A stretch of 64,000 bases of DNA, taken from assembly GCA_016716625.1 (NCBI GenBank), contig JADJVJ010000006.1, positions 248,001 to 312,000 on the forward strand. Direction: 5' to 3'. Positions 34,195-43,039 of the stretch are shown here, piece by piece (the first letter of the stretch is position 1; every line of letters starts with the position of its first letter). The notes under the pieces are model-generated. The model was not told where the DNA came from. It did not search any database and saw nothing but the letters and a program-made list of their open reading frames with translations. Both the position numbers and the translations under genes were made by a program. This DNA is from Nostocoides sp. GTDB taxonomy: Bacteria; Actinomycetota; Actinomycetes; Actinomycetales; Dermatophilaceae.

Positions 34195-34680
34195 GTGACC
34201 GAGACCGCTGGCCAGAGCTATCTGACCCAGGCGGCATACGACCGCCTGAAGGCCGAACTGGCCGACCTCTCCGGCCCCGGACGCACCGAGATCGCCCGCA
34301 AGATCGAGGCCGCTCGGCTCGAGGGTGACCTGCGCGAGAACGGTGGCTATCACGCGGCCAAGGATGAGCAGGGCAAGATGGAGGCCCGGATCCGCCAGCT
34401 CACGCATCTGCTGGACCGGGCGACTATCGGCGAGACCCCGCCCGATGACGGCATCGTCGAACCGGGCATGGTGGTCACCGTCGAGATGTTCGGCGAGGAG
34501 GAGACCTTCCTCCTCGGCTCCCGCGAGATCACCGACGACTCGATGCACGTCTTCTCCGAGCAGTCCCCGATCGGCTCGGCCGTCAACGGGCTCCAGGTCG
34601 GTGACGTCGCGACCTACTCGGCCCCCAACGGTAAGCAGATCGAGGTCAAGATCCTGCACACCCGCCCCTACGAGAGCTGA
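34195..34680 (+). CDS. greA: Transcription elongation factor GreA
   Basis: 161 residues. Binds RNA polymerase and rescues backtracked complexes. The N-terminal coiled coil has LTQAAYDRLKAELADL and the acidic tip DLRENGGYHAAKDEQG; the C-terminal FKBP-like domain ends VGDVATYSAPNGKQIEVKIL. GTG start with Shine-Dalgarno AAGGAG. TAAACT (34151-34156) is a candidate -10. A large inverted repeat follows the stop. Confidence 0.96.
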   Translation: MTETAGQSYLTQAAYDRLKAELADLSGPGRTEIARKIEAARLEGDLRENGGYHAAKDEQGKMEARIRQLTHLLDRATIGETPPDDGIVEPGMVVTVEMFGEEETFLLGSREITDDSMHVFSEQSPIGSAVNGLQVGDVATYSAPNGKQIEVKILHTRPYES

Positions 34681-34720
34681 GCGCACCCCTGCGGGCACGG
34701 GGGCAAGCCCAGCCCGCACT

Positions 34721-34804
34721 AACCTCTGCTAGCTAGCAAAGCTTGGTTTCAGGACCGAAGGATGCATCATGCGCCTCTGAAGCCAAGCTCTGGTAGCAGA
34801 GGTT
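34721..34804. terminator. 84-base inverted repeat between greA and the MutL-like gene
   Basis: AACCTCTGCTA (34721-34731) pairs with TAGCAGAGGTT (34794-34804). After an unpaired internal stretch, AGCTTGG and TTCAG (34740-34752) pair with CTGAA and CCAAGCT (34777-34789). The apical part holds GATGCATC. It lies between convergent genes and is probably a two-way terminator, although it is long for one. Confidence 0.6.
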
Positions 34805-34822
34805 GCGTCATCGCCGCGCGGG

Positions 34823-36139
34823 TCAGGGGGTGGGGGCCAGGCGACGGGCGAGCGCCCGGGCGGCCTGCGGATACTGCGGAGCGAGCAGTCCCACGGCGAA
34901 GAGCAGGTATGCCGTGTCCACCCCCGTGCGCGCCCGGTCCGGAACCCGCCACCCGCCGCCGTGGTCGGAGGTGATCGCCGCGAGCACCGTACCGCGAACC
35001 GCCTCGGGCGAATGGCGCAGCACCCCGCCGGAGCCGAGCACGAGGCGGACCTCGCTGAGCGGCCGGGGGCGTTCGGCGGGGTGGGAGGGACGTCCGTGCC
35101 GGCGGACCGCGACCAGGGCCGCGGCGCTGGCCAGTTCCTGCTCGGCCGCCCATTCGGCATCCGAACTCGCCAGGTGCCCGGTGTCGGCGGCCACCCGCGC
35201 GGCATACCCGCGGGCGGAGACTGATAGCGGGATCCGCTCCCGTGCGGCGGCCTCGACGACGCCCTCGGCGTTCCAGCGCATCCCCAGGTCCGCCTCGACC
35301 GTGCGGGCATGCCACAGCGGTGCGACGACGTCCCGGTGGATCGTCGCGTCCTCCCCCTGCGGGGTGATCACGGAGTAGACGTCGGTGGTCGCGCCCCCGA
35401 TGTCGATCACGAGGACATCCCCACCGACGACATCGGCGAGCACCTCGACTCCCCCGAGCACCGCATCCGGGGTCGGCGCCTGGACGAGTTCGGCAAACCC
35501 GCGGCCTCGGGAGAGCCCCTTGCCGCCGATGACGTGGGCGAGGAAGGCAGCCCGGATCGCCGCCCGTGCCCCCTCCGGGGCGATCTCGCCGATCCGCGGC
35601 ACGACGTTGCCGGTGACCCAGAACCGCCGCCCGGTGCCCTGGAGCACAGCCGCAACGTCATCGGCGACCTCCGCGTTCCCCGCGAGGACCACCGGCGCCG
35701 TGAGCCGAGCGGCGGCGATCCGGCGCGCGTTGTGCAGCAGGACATCGGCATTGCCGCCATCGGTACCCCCGACGAGGAGCACGATGTCCGCCCGCGCCTG
35801 ACGCAACCCGGCCACCCCGGCCCCGGTCAGTTCACCGTGCGCTACATGCACGACCTTGCCGCCCGCGGAGAGCGCCACCCGGCGGCCGGCCTCGGCGGTG
35901 ACCTCCTCCTCGTAGCCGACGACCGCGATCCGCAGACCCCCGCCCGCCGAGGAGCACACCAGCCTTTCCTCCGGACGGCCGTGCGGGGCCAGCGCACGGC
36001 ATACCGCATCGACCCCGTCCATGACATCGGTGTCGACGGTGGTCGGGTGGGCCGCGGTGGCGAGCAGGGCGCCGGAGTCGGTGTCGATGACCGCCGCCTT
36101 GGTGAACGTCGACCCCACATCGACACAGAGCACGGGCAC
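34823..36139 (-). CDS. MutL-like (glutamate mutase MutL family) ASKHA ATPase, orphan
   Basis: 438 residues from GTG 36139 (VPVLCVDVGSTFTKAAVID). Two phosphate-binding ASKHA segments are visible, the N-terminal DVGSTFTK and VLVIDIGGATTDVYSVI near residue 245. The family was named from clostridial glutamate mutase operons, where MutL is thought to be a reactivation or assembly ATPase. No B12-dependent mutase gene lies nearby, so the partner is unknown. CATACT (36146-36151) sits 6 bases before the GTG, suggesting a leaderless transcript; a longer start at ATG 36184 would overlap the divergent aminotransferase. Confidence 0.82.
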   Translation of the reverse strand: MPVLCVDVGSTFTKAAVIDTDSGALLATAAHPTTVDTDVMDGVDAVCRALAPHGRPEERLVCSSAGGGLRIAVVGYEEEVTAEAGRRVALSAGGKVVHVAHGELTGAGVAGLRQARADIVLLVGGTDGGNADVLLHNARRIAAARLTAPVVLAGNAEVADDVAAVLQGTGRRFWVTGNVVPRIGEIAPEGARAAIRAAFLAHVIGGKGLSRGRGFAELVQAPTPDAVLGGVEVLADVVGGDVLVIDIGGATTDVYSVITPQGEDATIHRDVVAPLWHARTVEADLGMRWNAEGVVEAAARERIPLSVSARGYAARVAADTGHLASSDAEWAAEQELASAAALVAVRRHGRPSHPAERPRPLSEVRLVLGSGGVLRHSPEAVRGTVLAAITSDHGGGWRVPDRARTGVDTAYLLFAVGLLAPQYPQAARALARRLAPTP

Positions 36140-36182
36140 CGAGCCAGTATGCCGCCCGATCACCGCGGCGCTACGCTCACCC

Positions 36183-37313
36183 ATGCGCTACCGCCGGATG
36201 CCGATCGAGGTGGAATCCCCCGAGCAGCTCGGCTACTCCACGATCACGAACAACCTCTCCGAGAGTTCGGTGAGCGACCGCCGTCTGAGCGACCTCGGGC
36301 TCGACCTGGACATCGACGACCTGCTGCTGTGCTACGGCGACCATCTCGGCGATCCCGCGCTCCGCGAGGCCATCGTCGCGGCCTCGGGCGGGGAGCCGAG
36401 CGGGCTCGGCCCGGAGCACGTGCTGGTCACCCCGGGCGCAGCGGCGGCGCTCTTCTGTGTGGCCACCGCGCTCGTCGGGCCTGGCGAGCACCTTGTTGTG
36501 CAACGCACCAACTACGCCACCAACCTGGAGACTCCGCGCGCGATCGGCGCTGACCTCACCACCATCGACCTGGCGTATGACGGTGGCTTCCGGCTCGATG
36601 TCGACGCGGTTGCGGCGGCGGTGCGGCCCGGGACGACCCGCCTGATCAGCGTCACGACACCGCACAACCCCACGGGGGTGTGCCTGGAGAGCGCGGATCT
36701 GCACCGGCTCGTGGAGATCGCCGAGTCATCCGGCGCAGTGCTCCTGGTCGACGAGACGTATCGCGACCTCACCCACAACCCGGCCGGACCGCCACCGATC
36801 GCCGCGACCCTCTCACCGCGGGTCGTGAGCGTGGCGAGCATGTCCAAGGCCTACGGGCTCCCCGGACTGCGAGTGGGCTGGGCGGTCACCTCCTCACCCG
36901 AACTCGGTGAGCTGCTCCTTGCCGCGAAGGAGCAGATCGTCATCTGCGGGGCCACCCTCGATGAGCACATCGCCGGGCGGGTGCTCGCGGCCCGCGGGCG
37001 GATCCTGCCGCCGATCGTCGCCGATGTCCGCCGCCGGCTGGAGACCGTCCGCACGTGGATGGCCGGGCAGGACACCTTCGAGTGGGTCGAGCCGGCCGGC
37101 GGCGTCGTCGGGTTCGTCCGGTTCCGCGACGGCGTGCAGGTGGACACCGAGTCCTTCTACGCCAGGCTACTTGCCGACTTCGGCACCTATGTCGGGCCGG
37201 GCCACTGGTTCGAGTCCTCGGACCGCTCCTTCCGCCTCGGGTTCGGCTGGCCCACGCACGACGAGCTCGCCGCGGGCCTCGCCGCGCTTTCTGCGTGCGC
37301 CGCGGGTGGGTGA
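36183..37313 (+). CDS. PLP-dependent aminotransferase, class I/II
   Basis: 376 residues, fold type I. The segment TPHNPTGVCLESADLHRLV, the Asp in VLLVDETYRDL and the PLP lysine in VASMSKAYGLPGLRVGW are in order, and SFRLGFGW holds the carboxylate-binding Arg. The substrate is not evident. Starts at ATG 36183, or ATG 36198 (MPIEVESPEQLGYS). It is divergent from the MutL-like ATPase with a 43-base gap, so the two may be co-regulated. Confidence 0.87.
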   Translation: MRYRRMPIEVESPEQLGYSTITNNLSESSVSDRRLSDLGLDLDIDDLLLCYGDHLGDPALREAIVAASGGEPSGLGPEHVLVTPGAAAALFCVATALVGPGEHLVVQRTNYATNLETPRAIGADLTTIDLAYDGGFRLDVDAVAAAVRPGTTRLISVTTPHNPTGVCLESADLHRLVEIAESSGAVLLVDETYRDLTHNPAGPPPIAATLSPRVVSVASMSKAYGLPGLRVGWAVTSSPELGELLLAAKEQIVICGATLDEHIAGRVLAARGRILPPIVADVRRRLETVRTWMAGQDTFEWVEPAGGVVGFVRFRDGVQVDTESFYARLLADFGTYVGPGHWFESSDRSFRLGFGWPTHDELAAGLAALSACAAGG

Positions 37314-37334
37314 CCCGGCCGAGCCGGCCGCCGA

Positions 37335-37371
37335 TATGCCGTGCGCCACGCTCGGGTGACCCCACGGCATA
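37335..37371. repeat. Inverted TATGCCGTG pair upstream of the acyl-CoA dehydrogenase
   Basis: TATGCCGTG (37335-37343) and CACGGCATA (37363-37371) are 9-bp arms around 19 bases. The loop contains a possible -35 (GTGACC, 37356-37361), with TAGTTT (37380-37385) as -10, so the pair flanks the promoter like an operator. Confidence 0.7.
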
Positions 37372-37391
37372 CTCGCGGGTAGTTTGGTGCC

Positions 37392-38549
37392 ATGCGCCGT
37401 TCTGTTTTCGACGAAGACCACGAGTCGTTCCGCAAGACCTTCCGCGACTTCCTCGAGTCCGAGGTCGTGCCGCACTACGAGGAGTGGTTCGCCGCCGGGA
37501 TCGTCCCGCGCGAGGTCTACACCGAGCTCGGGGAGCTTGGCGTCTTTGGGATCGAGGTACCCGAGGAGTATGGCGGGGCCGGCCTGGAGACCTTCAAGTA
37601 CGAGGCGATCATGATGGAGGAGGCCCAGCGGCTCGGGGTCAGCCTCGGCGGGTCCGGCGTCCACGTCATGCTCTGCCTGCACTACATCCTCGGCCTGGCC
37701 ACCGATGAGCAGAAGCAGCGGTGGCTGCCGCCGTTCGTCACCGGTGAGCAGATGTGGGCCATCGCGATGACCGAACCGGGCACCGGCAGTGACCTCGCCG
37801 GCATGCGGACCACGGCCCGCAAGTCCGAGGACGGCTCGCACTACGTCCTCAACGGCGCCAAGACCTTCATCACCGGTGGCGTGCACGCCGACCGGGTCAT
37901 CGTCTGCGCGCGCACGTCACCGGCATCGGCGGAGGATCGCCGTTTCGGCATCTCGCTCCTCGTCGTGGACACGAAGTCCCCCGGGTATGCCGTCGGCCGC
38001 AAGCTCGACAAGCTCGGGCTCAAGGTCTCCGACACCGCCGAGCTGTCGTTCACCGATGTCGTCGTGCCGGCCGAGAACCTCCTCGGCGAGGAAGGCAAGG
38101 GTTTCTCCTACCTCGGCGCGAACCTGCCCCGCGAGCGCCTCGGGATCGCCATTGGCGCCTACGCCCAGGCCGCCGCGGCGGTCGAGTTCGCGCGGGCCTA
38201 CACCAAGGAACGCAAGGTCTTCGGGCAGCCGGTCGCGGCCTTCCAGAACACCAAGTTCGAGCTCGCGGCCTGCAAGGCCGAGGTCGACGCGGCGCAGGCC
38301 GTCTGTGACCGGGCCCTGGAGGCCCTGGATGCCGGGGAGCTCACCGCCGCCGAGGCCGCCTCGGCCAAGCTCTTCTGCACCGAGGTCGCGCACCGGGTCA
38401 TCGACCGCTGCCTGCAGCTCCACGGCGGGTACGGGTTCATGAACGAGTACCCGATCGCGCGGCTCTACGCCGACAACCGGGTGAACCGCATCTATGGCGG
38501 GACCTCGGAGGTCATGAAGTCCATCATCGCCAAAGACATGGGCCTCTAG
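37392..38549 (+). CDS. Acyl-CoA dehydrogenase
   Basis: 385 residues. FAD enzyme for the first step of beta-oxidation or branched-chain amino-acid breakdown. MWAIAMTEPGTGSDLAGM binds FAD, and LQLHGGYGFMNEYPIARLY with YGGTSEVMKSIIAKDMGL closes the C-terminal domain. ATG 37392 lies 6 bases after TAGTTT, so the mRNA may be leaderless. The chain-length preference is not evident. A partner ETF gene is absent; fadH and a thiolase in this window act on related substrates. Confidence 0.92.
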   Translation: MRRSVFDEDHESFRKTFRDFLESEVVPHYEEWFAAGIVPREVYTELGELGVFGIEVPEEYGGAGLETFKYEAIMMEEAQRLGVSLGGSGVHVMLCLHYILGLATDEQKQRWLPPFVTGEQMWAIAMTEPGTGSDLAGMRTTARKSEDGSHYVLNGAKTFITGGVHADRVIVCARTSPASAEDRRFGISLLVVDTKSPGYAVGRKLDKLGLKVSDTAELSFTDVVVPAENLLGEEGKGFSYLGANLPRERLGIAIGAYAQAAAAVEFARAYTKERKVFGQPVAAFQNTKFELAACKAEVDAAQAVCDRALEALDAGELTAAEAASAKLFCTEVAHRVIDRCLQLHGGYGFMNEYPIARLYADNRVNRIYGGTSEVMKSIIAKDMGL

Positions 38550-38604
38550 GGACGCCGTAGCGCGGAGGGCCGGAACTCGGCGTCGAAGGAGCCCTCGGTC
38601 CGGC

Positions 38605-39795
38605 TCAGGTGAGGCGGTCGAGGGCCTGTTTGAGGTCCTCGATGAGGTCCTCGACGTCCTCGATGCCGACCGAGAGCCGGATGAGGTCGCCGGGCACCTC
38701 GAGTTCGGTGCCGGCCACGGAGGCGTGCGTCATCCGACCCGGGTGCTCGATGAGCGACTCGACCCCGCCGAGGGACTCCCCCAGGGTCCACAGCTGGGTC
38801 TCCGCGCACACCTTGGTCGCGACGTCCTCGCCGCCGCGCACCTGGAAGGACACCATCCCGCCGAAGCGGCGCATCTGCCGGGCGGCCACCTCGTGGTTGA
38901 CGTGCCCAGGCAGCCCCGGATAGTGCACCGCGCGCACCCCGTCGTGCCCGAGGAGGAACTCGACGACCCGTTCGGCGTTGTCGCAGTGCCGCTCCATCCG
39001 CACCGCGAGGGTCTTCAGCCCGCGAAGCACGAGCCAGGCGTCGAACGGTCCGGCCACCGCGCCCATGGCGTTCTGGTGGAAGGCGATCCGCTCGCTCACG
39101 CTCTCCCCGCTGGCCGTCACCGCACCGGAGCGGGTCACCACGGCGCCGCCGACGACGTCGCTGTGCCCACCGGCATACTTCGTCGTCGAGTGGGTGACGA
39201 CGTCGGCGCCGAGGGCGAGCGGTTGCTGGAGGTAGGGCGAGGCGAAGGTGTTGTCGACGACAAGCAGCGCCCCGGCCTCGTGCGCCACCTCGGCGAGCGC
39301 GCTGATGTCGGCGATCCCCAGGAGCGGGTTGGTCGGGGTCTCCACCCAGATCATCCGGGTGCGGCCCGGCCGCACCGCCGCCCGGACCGAGTCGACGTCG
39401 GCGACCTTGGCGATCGAATGCTCGACCCCCCAAGGCCGGGCCACCCGGTTGATGAGCCGATAGGTGCCGCCATACGCATCGCTCGGCACGACCAGGTGGT
39501 CCCCCGGCTGGAGCAGCGCCCGCAGCACCGTGTCCTGACCGGCGAGCCCGCTGGCGAAGGCGAACCCGCGCTCGCCACCCTCGAGCGCGGCGAAGCACTC
39601 CTCGAGGGCGGTGCGGGTGGGGTTTGCGCTGCGCGAGTACTCGTAACCGCCGCGCAGCCCGCCGATCCCGTCCTGTTTGTATGTGCTCACCGCATAGATC
39701 GGCGGCACGACCGCGCCTGTGGTCGGGTCGGGTTCCTGCCCGGCGTGGATGGCGCGGGTGGAGAAACCCTGGGCTGGCTGTAGTGGGTCCGTCAC
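38605..39795 (-). CDS. metB: Cystathionine gamma-synthase
   Basis: 396 residues, Cys/Met-metabolism PLP family. FSTRAIHAGQEPDPTTGAVV opens the protein, YEYSRSANPTRTALE binds phosphate, and the PLP lysine is in VVTHSTTKYAGGHSDVVGG. It makes cystathionine from an activated homoserine and cysteine; cystathionine gamma-lyase activity is hard to exclude from sequence alone. With cbs 5.5 kb away, the window encodes parts of both directions of transsulfuration. Confidence 0.9.
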   Translation of the reverse strand: MTDPLQPAQGFSTRAIHAGQEPDPTTGAVVPPIYAVSTYKQDGIGGLRGGYEYSRSANPTRTALEECFAALEGGERGFAFASGLAGQDTVLRALLQPGDHLVVPSDAYGGTYRLINRVARPWGVEHSIAKVADVDSVRAAVRPGRTRMIWVETPTNPLLGIADISALAEVAHEAGALLVVDNTFASPYLQQPLALGADVVTHSTTKYAGGHSDVVGGAVVTRSGAVTASGESVSERIAFHQNAMGAVAGPFDAWLVLRGLKTLAVRMERHCDNAERVVEFLLGHDGVRAVHYPGLPGHVNHEVAARQMRRFGGMVSFQVRGGEDVATKVCAETQLWTLGESLGGVESLIEHPGRMTHASVAGTELEVPGDLIRLSVGIEDVEDLIEDLKQALDRLT

Positions 39796-39841
39796 GCGCT
39801 CCAGGGTATGCCGTCCGAGCCCGCTGGCTCGCCTCGTCGGC

Positions 39842-40837
39842 TCAGCCCTCGCGCCGGGGTGGCAGGTGCCGCTGCCATTCGCACATGTGCGCGGTCACGA
39901 CATACCCCAGGGCACGGTTGACGGCGAGCATGGGGTGGTTGTCGACCGCGTTCCACGTGCGGACGTAGCGCACCGCGGGCAGGATCTCTTGCAGCGCAAT
40001 GGAGTTCGCGATCTTGAGGGCAATCCCGAGGCCGTGTCCGCGGTGCGCGGAGTCGACGAGGGTGTCGTGTTGGTAGGCCCGGTGCGGCGTTCCCGCGGGC
40101 ACCTGGACGTGGGTGAAGCCGACGAGCCGGCCGCTCTCGAGGTGCCGCGCGACGGTCTCGAGCGATCGCCGTCCCATGGAGGCGGTCATGGCGATCTCGG
40201 CGCGAACCCGCTCGGGGTCCCACCGCTCCTCCTCGTGGGCGAGTTCGCCGAGCGGGATCTCGGTGGACATCCGCCGCGACAGCGCGGCCCGGTCGGCGAG
40301 CCACTCTTCGGGCAGGCCGTCGACGGCACTCTCCAGGGCGTACCCCGCAGCCACCTCCGGCTGACGGTCGATGGGGAGCATGAGGTCGGAGCGCAGGGTG
40401 AGCTGCGCGGGAGCGAACCCCGCGGAGGCGAAGAACTCCGCCTGGTCGTCCTGCGCTCCCTCAGCCCAGGAGGTGGTCGTGGTCATCCGGGTGCGGCCGG
40501 CCGCCTCGGCCTGACCGACCGCCCAGTCGAGCAGCTGCTCCTCGACGGCGGTGCCCTGCTCCCCGGGGAGCACCGCGAAGTAGCACTCGGCGAGATCGGT
40601 GTTGTCGTGCTGCGGCAGGACCAGCTCCACCGCGCCGACGACCCGGAGTTCCTCGACCCAGGCGGCCCGACGCCTCCCCCGGGCGGTGGCGCTCTCCATG
40701 GCGGCAAGCTCGTCAACGCTGAACACGTCGTGTTCTGCCCCGAGCCGGGCCCGACCGGCCGCCTCGAAGACCTCCGCCCACTGACGAAAACGGTCCCGAT
40801 CGGCGTCGAGGGCGCTGACCTGCACGAGGAAACCCAT
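39842..40837 (-). CDS. GNAT family N-acetyltransferase, two-domain
   Basis: 331 residues from ATG 40837 (MGFLVQVSALDADRDRF). The C-terminal GNAT domain has VDSAHRGHGLGIALKIAN (acetyl-CoA loop HRGHGLG) and NHPMLAVNRALGYVV. The N-terminal half looks like a degenerate second GNAT fold (VELVLPQHDNTDLAECYFAV). Tandem GNAT proteins of this size in actinobacteria resemble mycothiol synthase MshD in layout, but the MshD hallmarks are not evident and I do not assign it. Substrate unknown. Confidence 0.83.
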   Translation of the reverse strand: MGFLVQVSALDADRDRFRQWAEVFEAAGRARLGAEHDVFSVDELAAMESATARGRRRAAWVEELRVVGAVELVLPQHDNTDLAECYFAVLPGEQGTAVEEQLLDWAVGQAEAAGRTRMTTTTSWAEGAQDDQAEFFASAGFAPAQLTLRSDLMLPIDRQPEVAAGYALESAVDGLPEEWLADRAALSRRMSTEIPLGELAHEEERWDPERVRAEIAMTASMGRRSLETVARHLESGRLVGFTHVQVPAGTPHRAYQHDTLVDSAHRGHGLGIALKIANSIALQEILPAVRYVRTWNAVDNHPMLAVNRALGYVVTAHMCEWQRHLPPRREG

Positions 40838-40862
40838 GGGCGCCGAGTTTAGGTCATGGGGC

Positions 40863-41777
40863 ATGATCGAAGCCGTGACCCCGAGCGCCCGCCAGGCCCG
40901 GATCGGCCTGCTCCAGGTGAGCCTTGCCGGGATCCTCTGGGGCACAGGCGGACTCGCCAACCAGATCATCCGCGAACACACCCCGATGAGCGTGGCGACC
41001 GTGAGCGCCTGGCGGATGGGCATCGCCGCCGTCGTGCTCATCGGCACGGTGCTTCTCGGCCGTCACCTGCCCGCCCTGCGCGCGTCCATTCGCGACCGGC
41101 CCGGGACGGCGGCCTTCGTCGGCGGCTGCACCGCGGGCTATCAGGCGCTCTACTTCTGGGCGGTCACCGAGGTCGGGGTCACCGTCGCCACCGTGGTGAG
41201 CCTGGGCTTGGCGCCGGTCGTGCTCACCCTCTGGGAGAGCCGCGCGGGGCGCCCGAGCGCGCGCCGTCTCGTTGTGCTGGCGGCCGCGTTGACCGGACTC
41301 GTCCTGGTCTCGCTGTCCGCACATGCCGGGGTGACCGGGCCGCGCCCGGCACTCGGGGTGGCGCTGGCCTGTGCCAGTGGGCTCGCGTATGCCGTCGCCA
41401 CCCACGTCGGCCGCCCGCTCGCCACCTCGACCGCTCCCCTCATCCTCACCACCATGACGACCACCGTCGGCGCGGCCGTGCTGCTTCCGCTGGCCCTGGC
41501 CGGGGGCGGGCCGTGGCTCGGCAGCGACCTCACCTCGTGGGCGGTGCTCGGCTACCTGGGGGTGTTTACCATGGCCCTCGCGTATGCGCTGCTCTACGCC
41601 GGCCTGCGCACGACCTCACCGAGTTCGGCGGTCATCGCGACCCTGCTCGAACCGGTCACCGCCGCCATCGTCGCCGCGCTCATCCTTAGCGAGCGGGTCG
41701 GCGTCCTCGGGCTGATCGGGATCGGGCTCATTCTGGCCGCGGTCGCCGGCCTCGGCGAACGGGTCGACACCCCCTGA
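40863..41777 (+). CDS. EamA (DMT superfamily) transporter
   Basis: 304 residues, ten predicted helices in two EamA repeats: first LQVSLAGILWGTGGLANQII, second beginning near ALGVALACASGLAYAVATHV. The C-terminal SSAVIATLLEPVTAAIVAAL is the conserved repeat end. Such permeases export amino acids or small metabolites. ATG 40863 lies 25 bases from the divergent GNAT gene start, so promoters must overlap. Confidence 0.88.
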   Translation: MIEAVTPSARQARIGLLQVSLAGILWGTGGLANQIIREHTPMSVATVSAWRMGIAAVVLIGTVLLGRHLPALRASIRDRPGTAAFVGGCTAGYQALYFWAVTEVGVTVATVVSLGLAPVVLTLWESRAGRPSARRLVVLAAALTGLVLVSLSAHAGVTGPRPALGVALACASGLAYAVATHVGRPLATSTAPLILTTMTTTVGAAVLLPLALAGGGPWLGSDLTSWAVLGYLGVFTMALAYALLYAGLRTTSPSSAVIATLLEPVTAAIVAALILSERVGVLGLIGIGLILAAVAGLGERVDTP

Positions 41778-41837
41778 GCCGGGGCGCGAGCTTCCCGGCG
41801 CGGAACTTTCCCTGGGCTGCCCGGTGTTCAATGGCAC

Positions 41838-42557
41838 ATGCTCTTCGGATCGCGCGCCAAGACCACCCTGCCCACCGCTGCCGAGGCCCTGCCGGGCCGG
41901 GAGCACCGGATCTTTGCGGTGCCCTCGACCCACGAGGTGCTCGGCAGCCCGCTCGAGGGGCCCTGGCCGGAGGGCACCGAGGTGATCTACCTGGCGATGG
42001 GCTGCTTCTGGGGTGCCGAGCGGATCTTCTGGAAGCTGCCCGGGGTGGTGAGCACCGCGGTCGGCTACCTCGGCGGGTTCACCCCCAACCCGACCTACGA
42101 GGAGACCTGCACGGGACGGACCGGTCACGCCGAGACCGTCCTGGTCGCCTACGATCCGGCCCGACTGCACCCCGAGCTCATTGCCAAGACGTTCTGGGAG
42201 AACCACGACCCGACCCAGGGGATGCGTCAGGGCAACGACATCGGCACCGCCTACCGGAGCGCGATCTGGTGGACCACCCCGGCACAGGAGGCGGCGGCGC
42301 GCACGACATACGCGGCGTTCCAGCAGGCCCTGACCCAGGCCGGGCGCGGCACCATCACCTCCACGCTGGCCCCCGCGAGCACGGCCGGGACGTTTTGGTA
42401 CGCCGAGGACTACCACCAGCAGTACCTGCACAAAAACCCCGGCGGCTACTGCAACCACGGGCCGAACGGCATCACCTGCCCGGTCGGTCTCGCCGAGCTG
42501 CCGGCGCAGACGAGCATCGCACCTCCGCGCGGCGGGTCCGCGGGCGGGTCCTGGTGA
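41838..42557 (+). CDS. msrA: Peptide-methionine (S)-S-oxide reductase MsrA
   Basis: 239 residues. Repairs methionine sulfoxide in proteins. The catalytic GCFWGAERIFWKLPGVV motif is at residue 55 onward, TYEETCTGRTGHAE and WENHDPTQGMRQGNDIG follow, and the resolving cysteines are in the tail (NPGGYCNHGPNGITCPVG). Its stop overlaps the GTG of the next gene by 4 bases. Confidence 0.95.
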   Translation: MLFGSRAKTTLPTAAEALPGREHRIFAVPSTHEVLGSPLEGPWPEGTEVIYLAMGCFWGAERIFWKLPGVVSTAVGYLGGFTPNPTYEETCTGRTGHAETVLVAYDPARLHPELIAKTFWENHDPTQGMRQGNDIGTAYRSAIWWTTPAQEAAARTTYAAFQQALTQAGRGTITSTLAPASTAGTFWYAEDYHQQYLHKNPGGYCNHGPNGITCPVGLAELPAQTSIAPPRGGSAGGSW

Positions 42558-42736
42558 CCGGAGCCTCGGTTCCGGCCGGGCTCTGCGGCAGCTGTCGGCA
42601 CGCCCTGGTGCGCCCCACCCGCCGAGGCACGAGCTACCTGCGCTGCCTTCGGGCGACGAACGACCCGCGCTATCCGCGTTATCCCACGTTGCCGGTGCTG
42701 GCCTGCCCGGGGCACGAGTCAGAGGATGCGCAGTGA
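42554..42736 (+). CDS. Small zinc-ribbon-like protein of unknown function
   Basis: 60 residues from GTG 42554, overlapping the msrA stop (GTGA) and so translationally coupled. Four cysteines at 11, 14, 31 and 51 plus His54 suggest a zinc knuckle: LCGSCRHALV, YLRCLRATNDPRYPRYP, LACPGHE. The DPRYPRYPxLPV stretch is characteristic of a small conserved actinobacterial family with no assigned function, as far as I know. Its end overlaps the DUF1905 gene by 18 bases, tail to tail. Confidence 0.75.
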   Translation: MTGASVPAGLCGSCRHALVRPTRRGTSYLRCLRATNDPRYPRYPTLPVLACPGHESEDAQ

Positions 42737-43012
42737 GACCTCGGCCATGACGCCGTCCTCGCAACCCTCGGCCTGCCGGACCGCCTTCTTGACCGGCAGG
42801 ACGTAGGCCCCGACCTCCCGGCTCGGGAAGAGCGAGGTCCGCCAGGTTGTCGCGCCGATGGTCACCTCGACCCGGACCGAGCCGAAGCCCCCGGTGCGCC
42901 CGGTGGTGAGTTCGTCGATCTCGTCACTCAGCGCGCTCGGCACGGTGAGGAAGTGCCACGCCGAGTCGCCGCGCCACAGCCACACCGGGGCGGAGAAGTC
43001 GTATGCCGTCAC
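42719..43012 (-). CDS. DUF1905 domain protein
   Basis: 97 residues from GTG 43012 (VTAYDFSAPVWLWRGDSAWHFL). The single DUF1905 beta-barrel has GGFGSVRVEVTIGATTWRTSLFPS and ends VKKAVRQAEGCEDG. Biochemical role unknown. The start codon and second to fourth codons (GTG ACG GCA TAC) form one of the repeated CGGCATAC motifs. A 94-bp palindrome lies just upstream. Confidence 0.85.
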   Translation of the reverse strand: MTAYDFSAPVWLWRGDSAWHFLTVPSALSDEIDELTTGRTGGFGSVRVEVTIGATTWRTSLFPSREVGAYVLPVKKAVRQAEGCEDGVMAEVSLRIL

Positions 43013-43039
43013 GCGCTGGAGCCTAGCCCGGCCCCCCGA

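Noticed and set aside
34721..34804. Integron attC site
   Set aside because: The ends do not match the RYYYAAC/GTTRRRY core rule, and no integrase or cassette array is present.
39842..40837. Mycothiol synthase MshD
   Set aside because: Tandem GNAT layout and size fit, but typical MshD acetyl-CoA and substrate motifs are not seen, and the N-terminal half is too divergent.
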